A stretch of 64,000 bases of DNA from Bacillus sp. MRMR6 (GTDB taxonomy: Bacteria > Bacillota > Bacilli > Bacillales > Cytobacillaceae): positions 71,077-135,076 of the forward strand of contig NZ_MSLS01000002.1 of NCBI RefSeq assembly GCF_001940785.1. The letters are read 5' to 3'. Within the stretch, counting starts at the first letter, position 1. Each line of letters opens with the position of its first letter. Positions 17,409-26,615 of the stretch are shown one piece after another. Position numbers and translations under genes: made by a program. The notes below the pieces were generated by a model that searched no databases, was not told the DNA's origin, and saw only the letters and a program-made list of their open reading frames with translations.

Positions 17409-19127
17409 GTGGAAGTAAATAAAAAGGATTTAATTCGCTTATTGGAAACGATTGCGATTTATTTAGAGCTAAAGGGTGAAAACCCCTTTAAGGTTTCGGC
17501 CTTTCGCAAGGCTGCCTCAGCGTTAGAGTTTGATGATAGAAGCTTATCAGCAATCGAAGATTTTACGGTCATTTCCGGAATTGGGAAGGGGACCGCAGCT
17601 GTTATTGATGAATACATAAAAGACGGAACGTCGACGGTACTAAAGGAACTGAAGGATGAGGTACCTAAAGGCTTAATTCCACTTCTGCAGCTGCCAGGTC
17701 TTGGCGGTAAAAAAATTGCCAAGCTCTATAAGGAATTGGGTGTGGAGGATGTAACAAGCTTGGAAGAGGCTTGCAGAGCGAAAAAGGTTCAGGCTTTAGC
17801 CGGTTTTGGGGCAAAGACAGAAGAAAAAATATTAAGTGCAATTGCGGATTTTGGCTCAAGGCCAGAAAGACTGCCGCTTGCCTATATGCTTCCAGTTGCC
17901 GAACAAATTGAAGGGCTATTATCCAAAATGGAAGGGATTCATCAATTCTCAAGGGCTGGAAGTCTGCGAAGAATGCGGGAAACCATTAAAGACCTAGATT
18001 TTATCATTGCTACGGAGCAGCCTGAAACGGTTAAGCAGCAGCTGCTGGAGCTTCCGAGTATAAAAGAAGTTATCGGTGCCGGTGATACAAAGGTTTCGGT
18101 TGTGTTTGCATTGGATTATGATGTTTCAGCTGACTTTCGTTTAGTCAAACCTATAGAGTTTACCACAACACTTCATCATTTTACTGGCTCGAAGGATCAT
18201 AATGTCCGGATGAGACAGCTGGCAAAGGAACGTGGAGAAAAAATAAGTGAGTACGGTGTCGAAAATGTTGAGACTGGGGAAATTCGCACTTTTACATCAG
18301 AAGAGGATTTTTTCAAGCATTTTGATCTTCCCTTTATCCCGCCAGAAATAAGAGAAGATGGAAAAGAAGTCGAGAATTTTTCTCCAGAGGAACCTTTAAT
18401 TGAGCTTGAGGATATGAAAGGTGACCTTCATATGCACTCGACCTGGAGCGATGGAGCGCATTCGATTGAGGAAATGGTCGAAGCATGTCGGGCTAGAGGC
18501 TACAAATATATGGCGATTACCGATCACTCCAAATACCTAAAGGTTGCGAACGGCCTGACGACAGAGCGACTACTTAAGCAGCGGGAAGAAATTAGAAAAC
18601 TGAATGACAAATACGATGATATTCTCATTCTTTCAGGTGTAGAAATGGACATCCTCCCTGATGGGACGTTAGACTATGAGGATGATGTCCTATCAGAAAT
18701 GGATTTTGTGATTGCCTCTATTCATTCTGCCTTTTCGCAGCCAAAAGAAAAGATTATGGAAAGATTAAAAGCAGCACTAATAAATCATCATGTAGATTTA
18801 ATTGCTCATCCAACGGGAAGAAAGATTGGACGTCGTGAAGGATATGAAGTAGATATTGAGATGTTTATTCAACTAGCTAAGGAAACAAATACTGCCATAG
18901 AATTAAATGCAAATCCAAACAGGCTTGACCTTGCATCTGAGCATCTGAGGAAGGCGCAGGATGCAGGCGTGAAAATTATTATCAATACTGATGCCCATAA
19001 AATGGACACATTAACACATATGGAAATTGGAGTATCAGCAGCAAAGAAGGGCTGGATCAAAAAGTCTTCAGTCTTAAATGCACTAGAGACCAATGACCTT
19101 CTAGAGTTTTTACACAATAGAAAGTAA
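17409..19127 (+). CDS. polX: Family X DNA polymerase/3'-5' exonuclease PolX
   Basis: A 572-residue DNA repair enzyme for gap filling in base excision repair. The N-terminal Pol beta-like part has helix-hairpin-helix segments ([22 protein letters not shown]) and the nucleotidyltransferase palm ([19 protein letters not shown]). The C-terminal PHP exonuclease shows [41 protein letters not shown] and NTDAHK. GTG 17409 is chosen since AAGGAAGGTGG lies just upstream and B. subtilis PolX starts at this point. mutS2 follows 13 bases after its stop. Confidence 0.96.
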   Translation: MEVNKKDLIRLLETIAIYLELKGENPFKVSAFRKAASALEFDDRSLSAIEDFTVISGIGKGTAAVIDEYIKDGTSTVLKELKDEVPKGLIPLLQLPGLGGKKIAKLYKELGVEDVTSLEEACRAKKVQALAGFGAKTEEKILSAIADFGSRPERLPLAYMLPVAEQIEGLLSKMEGIHQFSRAGSLRRMRETIKDLDFIIATEQPETVKQQLLELPSIKEVIGAGDTKVSVVFALDYDVSADFRLVKPIEFTTTLHHFTGSKDHNVRMRQLAKERGEKISEYGVENVETGEIRTFTSEEDFFKHFDLPFIPPEIREDGKEVENFSPEEPLIELEDMKGDLHMHSTWSDGAHSIEEMVEACRARGYKYMAITDHSKYLKVANGLTTERLLKQREEIRKLNDKYDDILILSGVEMDILPDGTLDYEDDVLSEMDFVIASIHSAFSQPKEKIMERLKAALINHHVDLIAHPTGRKIGRREGYEVDIEMFIQLAKETNTAIELNANPNRLDLASEHLRKAQDAGVKIIINTDAHKMDTLTHMEIGVSAAKKGWIKKSSVLNALETNDLLEFLHNRK

Positions 19128-19140
19128 GGGAGGACATCCC

Positions 19141-21498
19141 ATGCAGGAGAGAGCATTAAAGGTTTTAGAATTTACAAAAGTGAGGGAGCAGGTTGTCGAG
19201 CATGCCGCTTCATCGCTAGGTATAGATAAAGTGAAGAGACTAGTCCCATCAACAGATTTCGAGGAAGTAGTCAGGCTTCAGGCAGAAACAGATGAGGCTT
19301 CCACGGTTCTAAGGATTAAAGGCAATGTGCCACTATCTGGTATTCATGATATTCGTGCGCATATTAAACGCTCGGTAATCGGTGGTGTCCTTAGTCCACA
19401 CGAATTAGTCCACATCGCTAGCACGATACACGCTAGCAGACAAATGAAACGGTTTATCGCGGATATTGCGGAAGAACGAACGGAAATCCCCATTTTATTG
19501 GATATGGTTGAGCGGATTATTCCACTAGTGAGCCTGGAACAATCGATAAAGCTGGCAATTGATGAGAGTGGAGAAGTACTGGATAGTGCGAGTGAACTGC
19601 TTCGCTCATTAAGACACCAATTGCGCTCAAATGAATCAAGAGTTCGTGAAAAGCTTGAAAGTATGATTCGGTCGTCTAATGCACAGAAAATGCTGTCTGA
19701 TGCCATTGTTACTATTCGAAATGATCGTTTTGTTATTCCGGTAAAACAGGAATACCGCGGACACTATGGCGGGATAATCCATGATCAAAGTGCTTCAGGA
19801 CAGACTTTATTTATTGAACCGCAGGTGATTGTCCAATTAAACAATCAATTGCAGGATATCAGAGTAAAAGAACAGCTTGAAATTGAACGAATCTTATCAG
19901 CTCTTTCAGCAGAAACCGCTGAAAATGAAAGTGAATTGCAGGTCATTGTCGATGTACTTGCAAATTTGGATTTTATTTTTGCTAAAGCTAGATATGGCCG
20001 GAAAATTAAAGCATCAATGCCGACCATGAATAATGAGGGACGAATCGCTCTTTATAAAGCAAGACACCCGCTTATTCCGGTCGACGAAGTTGTCGCCAAT
20101 GATATTATGCTGGGTAAGGATTACACAACCATTGTGATTACGGGGCCAAATACAGGTGGTAAAACAGTTACCTTGAAGACGCTCGGCCTTTGTTCTTTGA
20201 TGGCTCAGGCTGGACTTCAGGTTCCTGCCTATGACGGATCAGAGCTGGCGGTTTTTGATGCGGTTTATGCGGATATCGGTGACGAACAGTCGATTGAACA
20301 AAGCTTAAGTACGTTTTCTTCTCATATGGTCAATATAGTAGATATTTTAGAAAAGGTTGATTTTAACAGCCTTGTTTTATTTGATGAACTGGGGGCAGGA
20401 ACAGATCCTCAAGAAGGTGCTGCATTAGCGATTTCGATTTTAGATGAGGTGCACAGAAAGGGAGCAAGGGTTATCGCAACTACGCATTATCCGGAGTTAA
20501 AAGCATACGGCTATAATCGTGAAGGGGTACTCAATGCAAGCGTCGAGTTTAATGTTGAAACGCTAAGCCCAACATACAAGCTTCTGCTCGGTGTTCCGGG
20601 ACGAAGCAATGCCTTCGAAATCTCGAAGCGGCTTGGGTTAAATGACCGGGTCATTTCGGCTGCTAGATCGCATGTTAGCGAGGACACAAACCAAATAGAC
20701 AAAATGATTGCATCGTTAGAAGATAGCAAACGTCAGGCGGAAACGGAGCAGCAGGAAGCTCGTGATTATTTGAAACAGGCAGAGAAACTTCACCAGGATT
20801 TACAGAAGCAAATGATTGAATTTCACGAGCAAAAAGATAGCATGATGGAAAAAGCGGCTGAAAAAGCGAGTGAACTTCTTGATGAGGCAAAGAGTGAAGC
20901 GGAAAAGATTATTCGCGACCTTCGTAAAATGAGAATCGAAAAGCATGCTGAAGTGAAGGAGCATGAATTAATTGATGCCAAGCGCCGCCTGGAGGAAGCC
21001 GTACCACAGGTAAAGAAATCTTCGAAACATTTAAATCAGAAAACAAAGAAACATATCTTTTCTCCGGGTGATGAGGTGAAGGTATTGACCTTTAACCAAA
21101 GAGGGAACCTTCTGGAAAGAGTATCGGATCATGAGTGGCAGGTACAGATCGGTATCTTGAAAATGAAGGTCAAGGAAAAGGATATGGAATATATCAGTAC
21201 TCCTAAGCCTGTAGAGACAAAGCCAATGGCGATTGTTCGGGGAAGAGATGCTGATGTAAAGCTAGAACTTGATCTTCGTGGGGAAAGATATGAAAATGCA
21301 TTAATGAGAGTGGAAAAATACATTGATGATGCGTTATTATCAAACTATGCACGTGTTTCCATTATACATGGGAAGGGCACGGGGGCCTTACGGCAAGGAG
21401 TTCAGGAATATTTACGCAACCACCGCTCCGTTAAGAAAATTCGCTTTGGTGAGGCAGGCGAGGGTGGCTCAGGTGTGACCATCGTTGAATTTAAATAA
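19141..21498 (+). CDS. mutS2: Endonuclease MutS2 / ribosome-rescue factor (MutS2 family)
   Basis: A 785-residue MutS-family protein without the mismatch-recognition domain. It has a core/lever region, an ATPase with Walker [13 protein letters not shown] (about residue 336-347) and the [12 protein letters not shown] Walker B, a long coiled coil (about 515-630), a KOW-like segment and a C-terminal Smr domain with [11 protein letters not shown] and [11 protein letters not shown]. In B. subtilis MutS2 has been linked both to recombination control and to the rescue of collided ribosomes. AGGGAGGAC precedes the ATG. Confidence 0.96.
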   Translation: MQERALKVLEFTKVREQVVEHAASSLGIDKVKRLVPSTDFEEVVRLQAETDEASTVLRIKGNVPLSGIHDIRAHIKRSVIGGVLSPHELVHIASTIHASRQMKRFIADIAEERTEIPILLDMVERIIPLVSLEQSIKLAIDESGEVLDSASELLRSLRHQLRSNESRVREKLESMIRSSNAQKMLSDAIVTIRNDRFVIPVKQEYRGHYGGIIHDQSASGQTLFIEPQVIVQLNNQLQDIRVKEQLEIERILSALSAETAENESELQVIVDVLANLDFIFAKARYGRKIKASMPTMNNEGRIALYKARHPLIPVDEVVANDIMLGKDYTTIVITGPNTGGKTVTLKTLGLCSLMAQAGLQVPAYDGSELAVFDAVYADIGDEQSIEQSLSTFSSHMVNIVDILEKVDFNSLVLFDELGAGTDPQEGAALAISILDEVHRKGARVIATTHYPELKAYGYNREGVLNASVEFNVETLSPTYKLLLGVPGRSNAFEISKRLGLNDRVISAARSHVSEDTNQIDKMIASLEDSKRQAETEQQEARDYLKQAEKLHQDLQKQMIEFHEQKDSMMEKAAEKASELLDEAKSEAEKIIRDLRKMRIEKHAEVKEHELIDAKRRLEEAVPQVKKSSKHLNQKTKKHIFSPGDEVKVLTFNQRGNLLERVSDHEWQVQIGILKMKVKEKDMEYISTPKPVETKPMAIVRGRDADVKLELDLRGERYENALMRVEKYIDDALLSNYARVSIIHGKGTGALRQGVQEYLRNHRSVKKIRFGEAGEGGSGVTIVEFK

Positions 21499-21516
21499 AG
21501 TACGGGGTGAAAAAGG

Positions 21517-21924
21517 ATGGATCAGTTTTGGGATAACATGTATGTGCATAGTGCCGCCTATTACAGTGTCGTAATATTATGCGTGGTTGTCTTTTTAGCC
21601 ATTTTTGAATTAGTCACAAAATATAAGAATTGGGAAGAAATCAAAAAAGGGAATCTCGCGGTAGCTATGGCAACAGGTGGAAAGATTTTCGGGATCGCTA
21701 ATATATTTCGCTACTCGATTGAACAGAACGATTCATTGGTCACCATGGTCAGCTGGGGAGTTTTTGGATTCGTCCTCCTATTAATCGGCTATTTTATCTT
21801 TGAATTTTTAACACCGAAATTTAAAGTCGATGAAGAAATCCAAAACGATAATCGTGCGGTAGGATTAATTTCTTTAATTCTGTCAGTAGGCTTATCGTAT
21901 GTAATAGGAGCAGGAATTTCGTAA
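21517..21924 (+). CDS. yshE: DUF350 family membrane protein
   Basis: A 135-residue membrane protein with four hydrophobic segments and the DUF350-type block IKKGNLAVAMATGGKIFGIAN. It follows mutS2 by 18 bp, as yshE does in B. subtilis, and is likely in the polX-mutS2 transcript. Function unknown. A very short membrane ORF follows 13 bases after its stop. Confidence 0.85.
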   Translation: MDQFWDNMYVHSAAYYSVVILCVVVFLAIFELVTKYKNWEEIKKGNLAVAMATGGKIFGIANIFRYSIEQNDSLVTMVSWGVFGFVLLLIGYFIFEFLTPKFKVDEEIQNDNRAVGLISLILSVGLSYVIGAGIS

Positions 21925-21937
21925 GGGGAGAAAAAAA

Positions 21938-22021
21938 GTGGAGACACTAGCAAAAGTACTACTAGGTTTATGCGGCTTGTTTTTACTGGTTGGTATCATA
22001 TATATGATGTTTTTTGTATAA
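21938..22021 (+). CDS. Putative 27-residue single-pass membrane peptide
   Basis: A GTG-initiated ORF of 27 codons lies 13 bases after yshE and has AAGGGGAG 7 bases upstream. The peptide starts VETLAKVLLG, then is almost wholly hydrophobic (LCGLFLLVGIIYMMFFV). It would form one transmembrane helix, negative end first. A terminator starts 3 bases after the stop, so the ORF exactly fills the end of the operon. I do not recognise a family; the function is unknown. Confidence 0.6.
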   Translation: METLAKVLLGLCGLFLLVGIIYMMFFV

Positions 22022-22023
22022 AC

Positions 22024-22064
22024 AAAAGCTCAAGGTCCCCCATAAGGTTCCTTGAGCTTTTTTA
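22024..22064 (+). terminator. Terminator of the polX-mutS2-yshE operon
   Basis: AAAGCTCAAGG...CCTTGAGCTTT with a short loop is followed by TTTTATTT. Confidence 0.85.
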
Positions 22065-22074
22065 TTTCCAGCTT

Positions 22075-22127
22075 AAGCTTCAGCGCCAGCGACTAGTGAA
22101 CTTCGTTAGACGGACGTGCCGCTTTTT
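22075..22127 (-). repeat. Dispersed repeat fragment upstream of fadD
   Basis: AGCTTAAGCTTCAGCGCC to GACGTGCCGC is a shortened reverse copy of the family at 2673-2795. Confidence 0.4.
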
Positions 22128-22156
22128 AATTGTGTCAAAATATGTCTATTTTCTAA

Positions 22157-22185
22157 TTGTTTAAAGAATCTGACTATAATATAAT
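22157..22185 (+). promoter_or_regulatory. SigA-type promoter of fadD
   Basis: TTGTTT at 22157-22162 and TATAAT at 22180-22185, 17 bp apart. An overlapping TATAAT at 22175 has poor spacing. No TGAATGA-type FadR site is visible near it. Confidence 0.65.
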
Positions 22186-22217
22186 AAAAGGGAAGTGGTA
22201 AAAAAAGGAGGGATATT

Positions 22218-23921
22218 ATGTACGATTCTAAACCGTGGCTGCAGCATTATCCTGAGGAGATTCCAACAACCTTGGAATATTCCAAAGAACCTATTCAACA
22301 GTACCTCATAAATGCAGCTAAAAGCTTTCCAGAAAAAACAGCTATTCATTTTATGGGAAAGGAAATGACGTATAAGGAACTTTACGTTGAAACTCTTAGT
22401 TTTGCCAGCTATTTACAGCAAATTGGTATAGTGAAGGGTGACCGAGTGGCCATTATGCTAGCGAACACACCACAATCGGTTATTAGCTATTTTGGTATTT
22501 TAATGGCAGGAGCGATTGTTGTACAAACGAATCCATTGTATACTGAACGTGAACTTGAATACCAAATGAAGGACTCCGGTGCAAAGGCAATCATCACACT
22601 CGATATCCTATACCCACGCGTATCAAAAGTGATGCCTTTGACAGATTTGCAACATATAATTGTAACCGCTATCAAGGAGTATTTACCTTTCCCAAAAAAT
22701 TGGGTTTATCCTTTTATCCAAAAGAAGCAATATGGAATTGTCGTCAATGTTAAGCATGAAGGCAATACCCATTTGCTAAAAGAAATAGTAAAAATAAAGC
22801 CCAAGAAGCTCGTAGAATATGAATTTGATTTTGAAGAGGATCTTGCTCTCCTACAATATACTGGGGGTACTACAGGTCATCCAAAGGGAGTTATGCTCAC
22901 CCACAAAAACTTAGCTGCAAACTCATCGATGTGCCAGGCTTGGCTTTATAAATGCAAACCAGGTGAAGAATCAGTCTTAGGAATTGTGCCGTTTTTCCAT
23001 GTATACGGAATGACCATAGTGCTAATTTTGACAGTAATGCAGGCGAATAAAATGATCATTATGCCTAAGTTTGATGCTTTAGCCACCTTAAAAACGATTC
23101 AGAAACAACGTCCTACCTTGTTCCCAGGTGCGCCAACGATTTATATTGGACTGCTAAATCACCCAGAATTGAAAAAATACGATTTATCTTCAATTGATTC
23201 ATGTATCAGTGGTTCTGCTCCCCTACCCGTTGAGGTGCAGGAAGAGTTTGAGGAGCTTACGGGCGGAAAGCTTGTGGAAGGGTATGGTTTAACCGAAACA
23301 TCACCTGTTACGCACTCCAATTTCTTATGGGACCGTCCGCGTGTAAAGGGAAGTATCGGTGTACCTTGGCCGGATACGGAAGTAAGAGTGGTTGATATGG
23401 AAACAAGTGAACCAATGCCGGTGGGCGAGATTGGTGAAATTATCATTAAAGGTCCGCAGGTCATGAAAGGCTATTGGAACAATACGACTGCAACAGAAGA
23501 AACGATTAAGGATGGCTGGTTATATACAGGCGACTTAGGATACATGGATGAAAAGGGATATTTCTATATCGTCGACAGGAAGAAGGATATGATTATCGCA
23601 GGCGGGTTTAATATCTATCCGAGAGAGATTGAAGAAGTATTATATGAGCATCCAGATATTCTAGAAGTGGTGGCTGCCGGCATACCTGACCCCTATAGAG
23701 GAGAGACGGTCAAGGTTTATATTGTTTTAAAAGAAGGGTCAAAGATAACTCCGGAAGAGTTGAACCAGTTCTCAAGAAAATACTTGGCGGCCTACAAAGT
23801 TCCGAAATTATATGAATTTAGAAAGGAATTGCCGAAAACAGCTGTAGGGAAAATTTTAAGAAGAACACTCGTTGAGGAAGAAATTAGAAAAATAGAGGAA
23901 GAAGAGAAAAAGCACGCCTAG
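22218..23921 (+). CDS. fadD: Long-chain fatty acid--CoA ligase
   Basis: A 567-residue acyl-CoA synthetase (LcfA in B. subtilis) that activates fatty acids with ATP and CoA before beta-oxidation. It has the AMP-binding motif YTGGTTGHPKGV, the YGLTETSP motif, and the fatty-acid/hinge segment GDLGYMDEKGYFYIVDRKKDMIIAGGFNIYP. The C-terminal lysine of KTAVGKILRR is the expected catalytic residue. AAGGAGGG precedes the ATG. fadR, fadB and etfBA follow, but a 360-bp gap with its own promoter and operator separates them. Confidence 0.96.
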   Translation: MYDSKPWLQHYPEEIPTTLEYSKEPIQQYLINAAKSFPEKTAIHFMGKEMTYKELYVETLSFASYLQQIGIVKGDRVAIMLANTPQSVISYFGILMAGAIVVQTNPLYTERELEYQMKDSGAKAIITLDILYPRVSKVMPLTDLQHIIVTAIKEYLPFPKNWVYPFIQKKQYGIVVNVKHEGNTHLLKEIVKIKPKKLVEYEFDFEEDLALLQYTGGTTGHPKGVMLTHKNLAANSSMCQAWLYKCKPGEESVLGIVPFFHVYGMTIVLILTVMQANKMIIMPKFDALATLKTIQKQRPTLFPGAPTIYIGLLNHPELKKYDLSSIDSCISGSAPLPVEVQEEFEELTGGKLVEGYGLTETSPVTHSNFLWDRPRVKGSIGVPWPDTEVRVVDMETSEPMPVGEIGEIIIKGPQVMKGYWNNTTATEETIKDGWLYTGDLGYMDEKGYFYIVDRKKDMIIAGGFNIYPREIEEVLYEHPDILEVVAAGIPDPYRGETVKVYIVLKEGSKITPEELNQFSRKYLAAYKVPKLYEFRKELPKTAVGKILRRTLVEEEIRKIEEEEKKHA

Positions 23922-24000
23922 CTTAAGCTCTAATTTTTTTTGTACTAAAAAGCTTGTCCATTTGGTATAGTGAATAAGTGAAAAAATAACTCTGTATTTC

Positions 24001-24029
24001 TTGACAGAAACAGCTTAAATCTCTATTAT
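24001..24029 (+). promoter_or_regulatory. SigA-type promoter of fadR-fadB-etfBA
   Basis: A perfect TTGACA at 24001-24006 and TATTAT at 24024-24029, 17 bp apart. The FadR operator begins 8 bp after the -10 box. Confidence 0.8.
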
Positions 24030-24036
24030 AAAAATA

Positions 24037-24054
24037 TGAATGACTATTCATTCA
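24037..24054. promoter_or_regulatory. FadR operator
   Basis: TGAATGACTATTCATTCA is a near-perfect 18-bp inverted repeat that matches the FadR (YsiA) operator consensus of Bacillus. It covers the transcription start region. FadR should block the promoter until long-chain acyl-CoA releases it. Confidence 0.92.
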
Positions 24055-24072
24055 TATTTTTCTTTTTAATAA

Positions 24073-24246
24073 TTGGCAGTGTTAAAGCTGTTTGTTGATT
24101 TGCGCTTCAGGTGCTTCGCTTTCCGCGGGCGTGCCGGGGAGCCTCCTTGGCGCTTTGGCGCCTGCGGGGTCTCCCCTGCCCCGTACTCCCGCAGGAGTCT
24201 CGCACCTTCCGCTCCAATCATCAACAATTATCTTTAACACTGCCAA
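24073..24246. repeat. Palindromic mobile-like repeat with 15-bp terminal inverted repeats
   Basis: Perfect 15-bp inverted ends, TTGGCAGTGTTAAAG (24073-24087) and CTTTAACACTGCCAA (24232-24246), enclose a GC-rich core with further internal pairing (GTTGAT/ATCAAC; GGGGAGCC...GGTCTCCCC; TCCCGCAGGAG). The core resembles a repeat found in many copies in Bacillus-type genomes. It has no ORF and lies in the 5' UTR of fadR. No target duplication is evident. Confidence 0.8.
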
Positions 24247-24281
24247 ATAACTAATTAAATTTCTTCAAAGGGTGGAGAGCA

Positions 24282-24875
24282 GTGAAAAAAAATAAGCCAA
24301 AGTATATGCAAATCATTGATGCAGCGGTGGTTGTCATCGCAGAAAATGGTTATCACCAGGCGCAGGTTTCGAAAATTGCGAAGCAGGCAGGTGTGGCAGA
24401 TGGTACGATTTATCTTTATTTTAAGAACAAAGAAGACATTTTAATCTCACTCTTTGAAGAAAAAATGGGAAGCTTTATCGAAAAAATAGATGAAATGATT
24501 GCAGGAAAACAGACGGCAACGGAGAAGTTATTAATGATGATTGAAGCTCATTTTCGTAATCTTTCTGATGACCATCACATGGCAATCGTAACTCAGCTTG
24601 AATTACGCCAGTCCAACAAAGAACTTCGTTTGAGAATCAATAACGTTCTTAAGGGATATTTAAGAGTGATAGATAAAATCATCATAGAAGGAAAAGAAAC
24701 GGGAGAGTTTTCAAGCGACCTTGACGTCCGTTTAGCCCGGCAAATGATTTTCGGAACAATGGACGAGACCGTCACAACCTGGGTTTTGAACGAGGAGAAA
24801 TATGATTTGAATGCGCTTGCAAAACCGGTCCACCGGCTATTAATCAATGGCTGTGGCAGTATGGAAAGCAGGTAG
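24282..24875 (+). CDS. fadR: TetR-family fatty acid degradation regulator FadR
   Basis: A 197-residue repressor. The N-terminal helix-turn-helix is QVSKIAKQAGVADGTIYLYFKNKEDIL (about 28-54). The C-terminal half is the helical acyl-CoA binding domain. It is the expected repressor for the operator 228 bp upstream and so represses its own operon. The GTG start at 24282 follows GGTGGAGAG. fadB starts 28 bp downstream of its stop. Confidence 0.94.
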   Translation: MKKNKPKYMQIIDAAVVVIAENGYHQAQVSKIAKQAGVADGTIYLYFKNKEDILISLFEEKMGSFIEKIDEMIAGKQTATEKLLMMIEAHFRNLSDDHHMAIVTQLELRQSNKELRLRINNVLKGYLRVIDKIIIEGKETGEFSSDLDVRLARQMIFGTMDETVTTWVLNEEKYDLNALAKPVHRLLINGCGSMESR

Positions 24876-24903
24876 CTCGGGCAAAGGAATTGGGGGGATT
24901 GTA

Positions 24904-25677
24904 TTGGAATATTTGAAATGGTCTAATCAAGACAGCATTGCAACCATCACATTGCAGCGTCCACCGGCAAATGCCTTGTCATCAGGGTTATTAAGAGAAT
25001 TGTCAGTCGCCCTTGATGAAATTGAGTTAATTCGTGAAATTAAGGTCATTGTCATTCACGGAGAAGGACGCTTTTTCTCAGCAGGTGCAGATATTAAAGA
25101 ATTTACTACTGTTAACTCTTCAGAAGGGTTTGCGAACCTGGGGAAGTATGGTCAGGATTTGTTTGATCGTATGGAAAAGTTCCCTAAACCGATCATCGCA
25201 GCGATTCATGGTGCAGCCCTTGGAGGCGGTCTTGAACTTGCCATGGCCTGCCACATCCGTCTTGTCAGTATAACGGCTAAGCTTGGTCTTCCAGAACTTC
25301 AGCTTGGCTTAATACCAGGTTTTGCTGGAACCCAGCGCCTACCTAAATATATAGGCGTTGCACGTGCTGCTGAAATGCTCTTCACCTCAGAACCAATCAC
25401 AGGTGAGGAGGCAGTCCGTTATGGCCTGGCTAACCATGCATACCCAGAAAATGAAGTATTAGAGCAGGCTTATACATTAGCAGGTAAGATTGCAAAGAAA
25501 AGTCCTGTATCCATCAGTGCGGCGATCCAATTATTAAACTATGCTAAAACCTCAGAGTTTTACGAGGGTACTAGAAAAGAAGCAGAATTATTTGGTGAAG
25601 TGTTCATTTCAAAGGATGCCAAAGAAGGAATTCAAGCTTTTATTGAAAAGCGCGAACCAAATTTCACAGGTGAATAA
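24904..25677 (+). CDS. fadB: Enoyl-CoA hydratase
   Basis: A 257-residue crotonase-fold enzyme for the hydration step of beta-oxidation. The oxyanion-hole segments are visible (RFFSAGADIKEF; AIHGAALGGGLELAMACH), as is the catalytic Glu region GLPELQLGLIPGFAGTQRLP. TTG at 24904 is taken as the start: GGGGGG lies about 6 bases upstream, and the length then equals B. subtilis FadB. An open frame upstream to 24847 overlaps fadR and lacks a site. Confidence 0.93.
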   Translation: MEYLKWSNQDSIATITLQRPPANALSSGLLRELSVALDEIELIREIKVIVIHGEGRFFSAGADIKEFTTVNSSEGFANLGKYGQDLFDRMEKFPKPIIAAIHGAALGGGLELAMACHIRLVSITAKLGLPELQLGLIPGFAGTQRLPKYIGVARAAEMLFTSEPITGEEAVRYGLANHAYPENEVLEQAYTLAGKIAKKSPVSISAAIQLLNYAKTSEFYEGTRKEAELFGEVFISKDAKEGIQAFIEKREPNFTGE

Positions 25678-25684
25678 TTTCAGA

Positions 25685-25712
25685 ACAGCAAGATGTTTTC
25701 TTGCTGTCTGAA
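25685..25712 (+). terminator. Hairpin between fadB and etfB
   Basis: ACAGCAAGA and TCTTGCTGT form a perfect 9-bp stem followed by a mixed, T-poor tract. It may be a weak attenuator or an mRNA-processing stem rather than a full terminator. Confidence 0.45.
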
Positions 25713-25793
25713 GTTTTACTCTTATATTTTTTTTCTGTTAAATATTCATAATCTTATGAACTAAACAAATGTTTGCATATTAGGAGGGAAACC

Positions 25794-26567
25794 ATGAACA
25801 TTTATGTATTAATGAAAAGAACGTTCGATACTGAGGAAAAAATCACTGTAGCCGGCGGAAAAATCAACGAGGATGGCGCTGAATTTATTGTTAATCCTTA
25901 CGATGAATACGCGATTGAAGAAGCCATCCAAGTTCGCGATGCAAATGGCGGTGAGGTAACTGTTGTTTCTGTTGGGAACGAAGAATCGGAAAAACAATTA
26001 CGTACTGCACTGGCAATGGGCGCAGATAAAGCGGTTTTAATCAACATTGAAGATGATGTTGAGAATGGTGATCAATATACAACTGCAAAAGTTTTGGCTG
26101 AATACTTGAAGGATAAAGAAGCTGATTTAATTATAGGTGGTAATGTTGCAATTGATAATGCTTCCGGTCAAGTAGGTCCGCGCGTTGCTGAACTGCTCAA
26201 CATTCCTTACGTTACTACGATTACAAAACTTGAAATTGACGGTACAAATGTAACCGTTACCCGTGACGTTGAAGGTGATTCTGAAGTAATTGAAACAAGC
26301 CTTCCTTTATTAGTGACAGCGCAGCAAGGGTTGAACGAGCCGCGTTATCCATCACTTCCTGGAATTATGAAGGCCAAGAAGAAGCCTCTTGATGAACTTG
26401 AGTTAGATGATCTAGATCTTGAAGAAGCTGATGTGCAGGCAAAGACAAAGACAATTGAAATTTACTTGCCACCGAAAAAGGAAGCTGGAAAGGTATTATC
26501 TGGAGAACTTAACGACCAAGTAAAAGAATTGGTTCACCTTCTTCATACTGAAGCGAAAATTGTCTAA
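25794..26567 (+). CDS. etfB: Electron transfer flavoprotein subunit beta
   Basis: A 257-residue subunit of the FAD/AMP heterodimer that takes electrons from acyl-CoA dehydrogenases. It starts MNIYVLMKRTFDTEEKI and contains NPYDEYAIEEA, the AMP-binding region and the conserved late block SLPLLVTAQQGLNEPRYPSLPGIMKAKKKPL, the ETF-beta signature. The ATG at 25794 follows TTAGGAGGGAA. etfA follows 48 bp downstream. Confidence 0.97.
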   Translation: MNIYVLMKRTFDTEEKITVAGGKINEDGAEFIVNPYDEYAIEEAIQVRDANGGEVTVVSVGNEESEKQLRTALAMGADKAVLINIEDDVENGDQYTTAKVLAEYLKDKEADLIIGGNVAIDNASGQVGPRVAELLNIPYVTTITKLEIDGTNVTVTRDVEGDSEVIETSLPLLVTAQQGLNEPRYPSLPGIMKAKKKPLDELELDDLDLEEADVQAKTKTIEIYLPPKKEAGKVLSGELNDQVKELVHLLHTEAKIV

Positions 26568-26615
26568 ATCGGACTGAAAACAATACAAAAAATGATTTTG
26601 CAGGAGGTAAAAGGA

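Noticed and set aside
24073-24246. Simple terminator after fadD
   Set aside because: The structure is far larger than a terminator, has perfect terminal inverted repeats, lacks a T-run and lies after the next promoter.
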